From JAJDAT01 sp964344185 (GTDB taxonomy: Bacteria > Nitrospinota > Nitrospinia > Nitrospinales > JAJDAT01): a DNA stretch of 64,000 nucleotides. Shown here piece after piece: positions 57,440 to 64,000 of the stretch. Where the stretch lies: contig CAYFMN010000024.1 in NCBI GenBank assembly GCA_964344185.1, forward strand, positions 11,064 through 75,063, given 5' to 3'. Both the position numbers and the translations under genes were made by a program. Each line of letters opens with the position of its first letter. The stretch's first letter is position 1. The notes beneath the pieces were generated by a model that saw nothing but the letters and a program-made list of their open reading frames with translations, did not search any database and had not been told where the DNA came from.

Positions 57440-58378
57440 TTATAAGTTCTTGTGGACAGTTTTGTCAGCGTATTTGTCTATATAAATTTCTTGGAGATCT
57501 ATCTCTTTTTCCGCAAAACCGCATACGGGAAAACCCTGATCCAATAGTTTTTTCAATAAGTCGCGACGGGCTAGGGGAGAGTCTTCAAAGTCGAATTCTA
57601 TTTTTACGCCTTTGTCTATAATATTTTCCACTGAATCAAATTGCCTTAAAGGATCGACGAATTTCGCGGCATTTTCAGTTAACGTTAAATTCATTCGCTT
57701 CTTTTCCGAAATTTTTATGTCGCCAATTTTAGAATAGCCTAATGATTTCCCGTTTCTTAAAACAAGCATGTGCGTGGAATAATCTTCAAGCTCTGAGAGG
57801 ATGTGTGATGAAACCATAATAGTTTTTCCTTCTCTAAGTAGAGCTTGAAGGAGTTCAGAAAGATTATGACGAGCTTCGGGGTCTAGTCCAGAAGCGGGTT
57901 CGTCTAAAAGGAGTAATTCTGGATCGTGAATAATAGCTTGGCCGATGGCAAGAGATTGCCTTAGCCCTCTGGATAGAGTTCCCGCCTTTTTTTTCAAATG
58001 CTCTTCTATGCGAACGCGGTTTGCGGTTTGGGCGACGGCGTTATCAATTTGATTAGAAGGAATTTTTTGAGACATAGCCATGTAGGTCAGACATTGGCGA
58101 ACAGTCAACTCGTCGTATAATCCAAAGAAGTCTGGAAGATAACCCAACATCTTATGACAACGGCGAGGTTCTTCTAAAACCGAAACGCCGTCGATATGAA
58201 TTTGCCCGGAAATTGGTAAGGCAATAGCCGCAAGACAGCTCATCAATGTAGTTTTCCCAGCTCCATTAGGACCAACCAAAGCCGTGATGGTTTTGGGCTC
58301 TATAGTAAATGAAATGTCCTGTAAGGCAATTTTGCCAGGGTATTCAAAGTTCAAGTTAGAGACTTCAATGATCGACAT
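57440..58378 (-). CDS. ABC transporter ATP-binding protein
   Basis: The 312-residue ATPase has Walker A GPNGAGKTT, signature LSRGLRQSLAIGQ, Walker B LLLLDEPASGLDP and the H-loop in VSSHILSE. I chose ATG at 58378 (MSIIEVSNLNFEYPG); the frame is open to a TTG at 58405. It pairs with the permease gene directly downstream. Confidence 0.9.
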   Translation of the reverse strand: MSIIEVSNLNFEYPGKIALQDISFTIEPKTITALVGPNGAGKTTLMSCLAAIALPISGQIHIDGVSVLEEPRRCHKMLGYLPDFFGLYDELTVRQCLTYMAMSQKIPSNQIDNAVAQTANRVRIEEHLKKKAGTLSRGLRQSLAIGQAIIHDPELLLLDEPASGLDPEARHNLSELLQALLREGKTIMVSSHILSELEDYSTHMLVLRNGKSLGYSKIGDIKISEKKRMNLTLTENAAKFVDPLRQFDSVENIIDKGVKIEFDFEDSPLARRDLLKKLLDQGFPVCGFAEKEIDLQEIYIDKYADKTVHKNL

Positions 58379-58435
58379 TTGATTCACTCTTGTTATTGGA
58401 GACAAAGGCGAAAACTTATTATACGTCTATTAATT

Positions 58436-59953
58436 TCAATTTGAAGGGGCGTTAGAAAGCGGATCTTTTTTCTTCATTTTTATAAAAGGGTTTTTAATGG
58501 TTGGAGAATAATATCGCTTGGATGATCGTTTCCACCAAAGACCTGACTTTTTTCTTTCATCCCAACTTGTGAAATTATAGTCGTATGCTACCGCGCGTAG
58601 ATAGCGCGGTGGAGAATTGGGGAACGGGTTGTATTGCATCAGGTTCAGAACGTCTTTTGAACCTTTTAATATTTTATCAAGAAAATTAATAAACCAAGAG
58701 TTTGACCTGAAACTTGCTAAAGCTTCAAACCACATTTGCCAATCTAATCTAGGTTGATGAGGAGCTACATATAGAGGAGGACGCTTTAATTCGCCAGCTT
58801 TCCATTTGAATTTATATTCAGACCAATTATTTAAGTCATTGCTTCCTTCTATAATAATTTCAGGTCGGGTTTTTGTCATGACTGCAAATAACCCATAACG
58901 ATTGTTTAAATGAAATGGTTGCAAAATTTTAATGGTCTTGTTCATCGGATGGGGTAATTGGAACTTAAATACCAAACCAGAGATATTTAGAAAATTAAAA
59001 ATTAGAAGAATTAGACCAATTGAGTTTAAGAATATGTGTCTTTTAAGAGTTATTTGACAAGGTAAAAGCTCCTTGAGATAAATTTTAAAAAACAGAAAAA
59101 ATCTTTTTATAAAGGTATCGTCAAGGAGGAGGATAGCTAGGATAATAGTTAAGATATTAAAAAAGCCATAATTTCCCGTGAAGGCAATCAAGCATTGAGT
59201 TGAGACCATTAGAAAAAAATAACTAATGCGCCATTGCCTTTTTAGGAAAATCAATAAGGGGAAAATTAATTGAGATAAGAGAATGAAAGCCGTTGAAAAC
59301 TCGTGGAAACCAGGAGGCAGTTGGTGGAAAAACCATCCTCCTAGAGTCGGTATCGGTTGTGTTTCATAGTGATAATTAAGCGCCGATAGAGACCTCCAAC
59401 TTGGATCGCCGCTGGCCAGTTTGACTACTCCAGAGGAAAATTCTAATTTGAAAGCTAAAATTCTGAAGAGCCAAATAATGAAAGTTGAAGGCGCTTCATT
59501 GTTTGATTTTTTTAAGGTCCACGGGCAAATAAGGATTGAAAGAAAGCCGACTTCTAAAAGTAATGTGTCCCATTGATACCAAAGAAACTCTTGGCCAACT
59601 GAGGCGATAGACAGATAAAATAGCCAACAAAGACTGGTTGGTAAAATGTTAAATTTTCCCACTAGCATCGATATGCCTAGTAAAGCTCCCGACCAGCAAA
59701 TCGTTTGAAGAAACCAGTTTGCGGAATCAAACCAAAAAATAGTGGGGACGGCTGTATATTTACCGCTGTCAAATTGACGATCCACCCAATCTAAATATTC
59801 TTTGGCGGGTAAAATACCCTGTTCGCCTATAAGACCTGTAACTTGAAGCCCCAGCGATGCAAACGCGAAAAAATAAACTAACCCAAGCCCCCGAAGAAAA
59901 AGGTTTCGAGTGATGACTAAATCGGAGGAATGATTATTTAAGTTAAAAAAAAA
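58436..59953 (-). pseudogene. Lipase maturation factor (LMF) domain, 3' part of a frameshifted DCC-LMF gene
   Basis: This open frame encodes an integral membrane LMF-family (DUF1222-type) protein with about nine helices. The family hallmark FLRGLGLVYFFAFASLGLQ then GLIGEQGILPAKEYLDWV lies in 59786-59910, upstream of the first usable start (GTG at 59785). That N-terminal region has no ATG, GTG or TTG and is preceded by a TGA at 59954-59956. The upstream DCC frame ends at 59938. Joining the two with one extra T (10 instead of 9 at 59945-59953) gives one 622-residue DCC-LMF protein. LMF proteins help fold secreted lipases. Confidence 0.75.
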
Positions 59954-60303
59954 TCAGAAAGCTTAGAAAAGGCGTGGCGGTTACGGGCAATTATTTTGTA
60001 ACCAAGCTCGGAGATGAAAGCAAATCCGGGAATATTTTTATAAAGCTTAAGGAGCCATCTGCGTTTGGGATTGTACGCCAAAGTTTTAAAAACAGCTTCG
60101 GCTCCGGTAGAAATTTGTTGGTCTGACTCAATTAATTGAACAGAACTTTGGAATTGAGAAGTCGTAATTTGGGGATAATTATGGGCGACTTCCTGATAAG
60201 GAGCGTAATTGATAGAGTCGCCGGTAATTTCCCGCCACCGACCTATCCAGGCGCGGCAGAAACCGCAATCTCCATCATAAATTAGAAGGGGCTTTGTATT
60301 CAA
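59938..60303 (-). CDS. DCC-type thiol-disulfide oxidoreductase domain, 5' part of DCC-LMF gene
   Basis: The 121-residue product has the DCC family start LLIYDGDCGFCRAWIGRW, with the Cys-x2-Cys redox motif (about 14-17), and ends SKLSDFFLT. DCC (DUF393) domains are often fused to, or next to, lipase maturation factors. Here the frame ends right after the nine-A run (on the plus strand, 59945-59953), and the LMF part continues in the other frame. It may be made as a free domain or as part of a slipped fusion. Confidence 0.8.
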   Translation of the reverse strand: MNTKPLLIYDGDCGFCRAWIGRWREITGDSINYAPYQEVAHNYPQITTSQFQSSVQLIESDQQISTGAEAVFKTLAYNPKRRWLLKLYKNIPGFAFISELGYKIIARNRHAFSKLSDFFLT

Positions 60304-60476
60304 AGCTTATTAATTAGAATAGAATTTTAGATTTTACTAAGAGTTCTTTTGGGTATTCTGCAAATGATCCCAGATTTTCGAAAAATAACTCTAGCTTTTG
60401 TGTAAAATACCTTTGATGTAGAACTTAGCGATACAGTTGCCACTAAATATTTTACAAAACTTTTAATTAGAATGAT

Positions 60477-60734
60477 ATGGCTGAGAAGAAAGAAGAAATA
60501 AAGTTTGAAAAAGCGATGAAGCGTTTGGAATCTATCGTCGATGAACTAGAGAAAGGCGAAATGGATATTGACAAGTCGTTGGAAGCTTTTGAAGAAGGTA
60601 TCAAGATGTCTCGACTTTGCTCAAAAAAATTAAACGAAGCCGAACGTAAAATCGAGCAGTTAACTAAAAACGAAAAAGGCGAATTAATTACTGACTTATT
60701 TCCCACTGAGGATGAAGATGACAAAGAAAGCTAA
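60477..60734 (+). CDS. xseB: Exodeoxyribonuclease VII small subunit
   Basis: The 85-residue protein has the XseB pattern FEKAMKRLESIVDELEKGEM and SLEAFEEGIKMSRLCSKKLN. It forms ExoVII with XseA, which is not in this window. It overlaps the tlyA start by 17 bases. Confidence 0.9.
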   Translation: MAEKKEEIKFEKAMKRLESIVDELEKGEMDIDKSLEAFEEGIKMSRLCSKKLNEAERKIEQLTKNEKGELITDLFPTEDEDDKES

Positions 60735-61523
60735 TCGATTACGTCTTGATCGTTTGTTAGTAAAAAAAAACTGACTTCCACCGGCGGGAAAGCCCGTAGT
60801 TTGATATTGGCGGGTAAAGTTAAGGTTGAAGGAGAAGTTGTCTGCAAAGCCGGCACAATGGTTCCTGATGATAGTCGCATAGATATCTTCGAGTCGGACC
60901 ATCCATTTGTCAGCCGGGGAGGCCTAAAGCTAGAGCAGGCCCTCAAATTTTTTAAAATTCCTGTTGCTGGAAAAACGGCTATAGATATTGGGGCTTCTAC
61001 CGGAGGCTTTACCGACTGTTTACTTCAGTATGGCGCTTCCAGAGTTATTGCCGTTGATGTTGGTTATGGCCAATTTGATTGGAAGCTAAGAACAGATTCA
61101 AGAGTTCGATTATTAGAAAGACAAAATATTCGGTATTTAAATTCGGATACTCTAGGCGAGTTGCCGGATTTGGCTGTAATAGATGTTTCGTTTATTTCCC
61201 TCAAACTTGTTTTACCTCCCACCTTTAAACTGTTAACCGCCAACGCCGAGATAATTGCTCTTATAAAGCCTCAATTTGAAGTAGGAAAAAACGAGGTGGA
61301 AAAAAAAGGAATTGTTAAGTCTCCGGATAAGCATTTAAAGGTATTGTTAGGTTTGAAAGAATTTGTTGAGCAATCTGATTGGCATTTCCTCAATCTCATC
61401 TCTTCTCCAATTACTGGACAAAAGGGTAATATCGAGTTTCTGGTTCATTTAGGACGTCAAAGACCAGATATCTCATGGAATGAGGAGGCTATCCAGGGCA
61501 TTGTCGATGTCAAAATTGGTTGA
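60718..61523 (+). pseudogene. tlyA: TlyA-family rRNA methyltransferase, frameshifted at an A9 run
   Basis: The frame from ATG 60718 gives MTKKANRLRLDRLLVKKN and then stops at TGA. The family's S4 domain expects ARSLILAGKVKVEG, which is encoded in the next frame immediately after the run of nine A at 60762-60770. One extra A restores an uninterrupted 268-residue TlyA: an S4 domain (about 5-65), then an FtsJ-like methyltransferase domain with the SAM motif AIDIGASTGGFTDCLL and DVSFISL. TlyA methylates ribosomal RNA. Without restoration, translation would start at TTG 60801 or later and lose most of the S4 domain. Confidence 0.8.
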
Positions 61524-61975
61524 CTTAAAATACTTTTCCTTAGAGTTTTTTTAGAATTAAAGTTTGGTCTTTATAAACTTTTAGATATTAATTTTGTATA
61601 GTTCTTTAGGTTAAAACTTAAATTGGCCTTAAGATACATTTGCGAGGTCAGATAAAAACTTCTTTTTGCTTACCCTCCTTCATTGATCCATATCTTTTCT
61701 TCAGTAGATTAAAATCCCATATTATTTATTGGAGAACTAAGGAGATAAGAGAAAATCTCTTTCTCCCCTTTCTTTAAATAAAAGTCACTAAATGTTTTGC
61801 CTATTTTAAAATAAGGTTTTGTCCATTGATATTGTAAAGGAGAATATGGGTAAATAGGTTTGGCTTTTTATTTGCCGTAAAAATAGAAGCTAGTGAATTG
61901 AAATAATGGATGTTTCTTAGAGTTTGAGATTGGAAAAGAAATGTATTTTAGTAAACGATAAGCTTCTATTAAAAA
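61524..61975. other. Intergenic region with one hairpin
   Basis: These 452 AT-rich bases between tlyA and the truncated NarL-type regulator contain a bulged hairpin at 61741-61766 and no other clear structure. No coding frame was seen. Confidence 0.4.
61741..61766 (+). terminator. Bulged hairpin, possible terminator
   Basis: GGAGA-T-AAGAGA-AAA-TCTCTT-TCTCC forms 11 base pairs with one bulged T and is followed by CCCTTTCTTT. It lies 218 bases beyond the tlyA stop. The T tract is imperfect, so the terminator reading is tentative. Confidence 0.35.
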
Positions 61976-62368
61976 ATGACTAAAATAAAAATTTTAATAG
62001 CGGATAATCATGCGGTTGTGCGGCAAGGATTAAAAAACCTTCTTGCACGGGATTTGAAAATTGAAGTGGTCGGCGAAGCCCAAAATGTAAATGAAATTTT
62101 AGAAAAATTAAAAACTTTAGATGTTGATATGATTTTGATGGATATAGGAATTCAGGATAATAATGGATTGGAAACTTTAACTCAGCTTAAAAAATCTAAT
62201 CCAACTTTATCAGTTATTGTTTTGAGTTTATTTGCGGGGGAGCAATATGGTTTAAGGCTAATTCAATCGGGCGCTTCGAGTTATCTTTCCAAAACATGCT
62301 CTCCTGTTCAATTATTAGATGTTATACACAAGGTATCCAGGGGCGAAAAATATATCGAATCTAACTGA
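61976..62368 (+). pseudogene. NarL-type response regulator lacking its DNA-binding domain
   Basis: The 130-residue product is a NarL-type receiver (ILIADNHAVVRQGLKNLL, D56 in LMDIGI, KT-type Lys in LSKTCSP). It ends at GEKYIESN, just where NarL proteins continue into a linker and LuxR HTH. In another frame the DNA right after reads NLTEKAAC, and in a third GDYDKQIDKL, which resembles linker sequence of the family. Frameshift decay of the HTH is therefore likely, although a single-domain receiver could still act. Confidence 0.65.
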
Positions 62369-62620
62369 GAAAGCTGCTTGCCGGGGATTATGATAAGCAA
62401 ATAGATAAGCTGTTTTTAAATTTTTCCTAACTCGTAAAAACCAAAAGTTTATTGATTTAATTTAGAGAATTTTCTCGAATTTAATTAGAAATTTTTAAGG
62501 CGCGGGAAAATTTTATAAATATTTGGTTAACGTATTGTTTTTGATTTATTAGTGGGATTTTTTATTTAGGCAGTAAAAAGGAACAATTCTTTACCCAGAT
62601 TCTTAATAATGGAAGTCATA

Positions 62621-63256
62621 ATGGAAAAACCAACTAAAGTAATGATCGCTGATGATCATCCTATTTTTCGTGAAGGATTAAAAAGGATAATATCTTCTGT
62701 TCATGATTTAAAGGTGATGTTAGAAGTAGAAAGTTGTAAGGAGTTGTTAAATCAAGTAAATCTAGCGACAGTCGATATCGTAATATTGGATGTCACTATG
62801 AATAGAGAATTAAGTTTAGATTATATGAAAATGATTAAAGCAGCGCACTCTGATTTACCATTTCTCATTTTAAGCGTTTACCCTGAGGAATATTATGCAA
62901 TGCGTTATATAAGGGCAGGAGCTTCGGGCTATATCAATAAAGAAAGTTCCGTTGATAATTTAATAGCAGCAATAAGAAAAGTCGCTTCAGGTGGAAGGTA
63001 TGTTAGTCCTGAATTTATGGAAAAAATGGCGTTTTTTCCTGCTGGAGCTAAAACTCCAGAACATGAGAGTCTTTCGGATAGAGAGCTTCAGGTTTTTCAA
63101 ATGTTAGTTACGGGAGAATCTTTAGTGGAAATCGGAGAAAAGTTAGATTTGAGCGTAAAAACTGTAAGGACATACCGAACAAATGTTTTACGAAAAATGA
63201 ATATGAGGTGCGACTCTGATTTAACCAAATACGCTCTTCTCAATAATCTCATTTGA
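62621..63256 (+). CDS. NarL/FixJ-family response regulator
   Basis: The 211-residue protein has a receiver domain (D57 as phospho-acceptor in VILDVTM; the Lys position is occupied by NKESS) and a LuxR-type HTH (LSDRELQVFQMLVTGES, KLDLSVKTVRTYRTNVLRKM). I chose the ATG at 62621, with GGAAG five bases upstream; an ATG at 62609 is also in frame. It is the intact sibling of the truncated regulator at 61976. Confidence 0.88.
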   Translation: MEKPTKVMIADDHPIFREGLKRIISSVHDLKVMLEVESCKELLNQVNLATVDIVILDVTMNRELSLDYMKMIKAAHSDLPFLILSVYPEEYYAMRYIRAGASGYINKESSVDNLIAAIRKVASGGRYVSPEFMEKMAFFPAGAKTPEHESLSDRELQVFQMLVTGESLVEIGEKLDLSVKTVRTYRTNVLRKMNMRCDSDLTKYALLNNLI

Positions 63257-63945
63257 TTTTTTTCATCTCCTCGGAAAATAATTTTAAGTAAAACTTTCCG
63301 GTTGGTTTGGTTATAAGTTAAATGTAAGAAAGCTTCATCGCAAAATTTTTAATTCCTATCAACTATTTCTTACATAAATTATTTGATCGAAACTTGAATA
63401 TTTTTATTGAAAGTTATTTCTATTCCATTTGTATTTTTTTTAAATACTTTTTATAACGTTAGAGGTTGAAAGTATAAAAAGTTATTAAGCTTAAAAAACT
63501 TTGTTGTTAGCTCCCGCCCTCCTAATTTGTTTTCGAATAATCGAATTTCTTGCCCGTTCTATCTTTTTGCCTAGCTACAAAGGTTATTTTTTCCTATTAA
63601 AAGTGTGAGGAATTTGCTTGGTTTTTTTTAGGGAACCTCCCTATGGAAAAATCGGACTATTGTGGATGTTTTTTAAATTAAAACTTAGTTATCTTGCCAG
63701 ACAACTTAGAGCTTGGGTAGAAGCTGATAAAAGTACTCTTACTATTATTAGGCGAATTTAATAACTTTTTATACGCCGTTTAAAGTTTTTATGAAATTTT
63801 TAGGCTGTAGATAGTTAGGAATTGCCGCTTTTTAAGCGCGGCAGGTCGTTCTAATAAAATATGAGAGAGGACTTTGGGGCTCTGCTATAAGCTCGGGACT
63901 TGCAGTATTTAATAACTGCTGAAGCTGAATAGGAGGTTCATTTTT
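63257..63945. other. Long intergenic region before the Tat-exported gene
   Basis: These 689 bases have no convincing gene. A short hairpin TGCCGC-9-GCGGCA lies near 63823-63843. A 31-codon frame at 63666-63761 (ATG to TAA) has no good ribosome binding site and is probably spurious. The stretch GGGAACCTC near 63633 recalls the end of the MITE-like repeats but is too short to call. Confidence 0.4.
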
Positions 63946-64000
63946 ATGAGGCTAAACCGAAGAAAGTTCTTGCAAGTGAGCGCTGGTGTAGCTACGGCTA
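63946..64000 (+). CDS. Tat-exported protein, N-terminal fragment (cut by window edge)
   Basis: An ATG at 63946, with a strong AGGAGG about nine bases upstream, starts MRLNRRKFLQVSAGVATA before the window ends. NRRKFLQ is a twin-arginine (Tat) signal, used for folded, cofactor-bearing proteins. Molybdopterin oxidoreductases such as formate dehydrogenase often begin this way, but 18 residues do not allow a family call. Confidence 0.75.
   Translation, partial: MRLNRRKFLQVSAGVATA

Noticed and set aside
63666..63761. 31-codon ORF before the Tat gene
   Set aside because: No ribosome binding site and no recognisable sequence; likely chance in AT-rich DNA.

Overview
The window is AT-rich, gene-dense bacterial chromosome with a Gram-negative gene set. 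It has a class I adenylate cyclase, MotA/MotB-type stator proteins, an AmpG-type permease, a Bat/MoxR cluster, NtrB/NtrC, ferredoxin-dependent nitrite reductase NirA with a formate/nitrite channel, many two-component proteins, and cell-surface glycosylation genes. A marine, nitrogen-cycling lineage such as Nitrospinota or a deltaproteobacterial relative would fit. That is inference from gene content; there is no rRNA in the window. A run of 10 Ns at 20182-20191 shows that this is a scaffolded draft assembly.

Layout. 1-5896 (minus): motB-like, class I cyaA, motA-like, a pentapeptide-repeat protein and a DUF2784 protein cut by the left edge. 6223-11072 (plus): AmpG-like permease, YqiA-like esterase, PhoB-type regulator, XRE regulator, HDOD protein. 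11086-20003 (minus): a nine-gene MoxR/DUF58/BatA-E cluster joined by 1-4 base overlaps. 20477-29516 (plus): two leucine-rich-repeat proteins, twin seven-blade propeller proteins, two GT2 glycosyltransferases, a GT39-like membrane transferase, a nucleotide-sugar-type epimerase and a periplasmic coiled-coil protein with a duplicated Cys motif. 29567-29772 (minus): tRNA-Glu and tRNA-Lys behind a clear sigma70 promoter. 29853-35731 (plus): IlvE, FmdB-like zinc ribbon, NtrB, NtrC and two M14-type deacylase homologues, the second lacking its active-site residues. 35728-37974 (minus): large membrane protein with TPRs. 38306-39907 (plus): a tiny charged ORF and an FGE-like protein. 39917-43338 (minus): B12-binding radical SAM RiPP-maturase family protein and an acyl-CoA/AMP ligase. 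43658-50696: a degenerate receiver fused to CheX, SPOR protein, ProC, YggS, single-domain receiver with terminator, and a Cache-HAMP-PAS histidine kinase. 50726-55403: XRE-metallo-beta-lactamase fusion, FNT channel, NirA, response-regulator diguanylate cyclase. 55431-55955: a small membrane protein between two ~100 bp MITE-like repeats. 56066-61523: ABC exporter pair, DCC/lipase-maturation-factor gene, XseB and TlyA. 61976-63256: two NarL-type regulators, one lacking its HTH. At 63946 a Tat-exported protein begins and is cut by the right edge.

Most notable: (1) the DCC/LMF gene and tlyA are each broken at a run of exactly nine A residues, and one extra A restores a full-length family-typical protein in both cases. 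The cause is either systematic homopolymer under-calling or real transcriptional slippage. (2) A class I adenylate cyclase sits between motB-like and motA-like genes, and the MotB has an unusual ~290-residue cytoplasmic coiled coil. (3) An NtrBC operon carries an active-looking M14 deacylase plus a partner that has lost every catalytic residue I could align. (4) A RiPP-type radical SAM maturase is paired with an AMP ligase but has no visible precursor peptide. (5) An LRR/propeller/glycosyltransferase block has no function I recognise.
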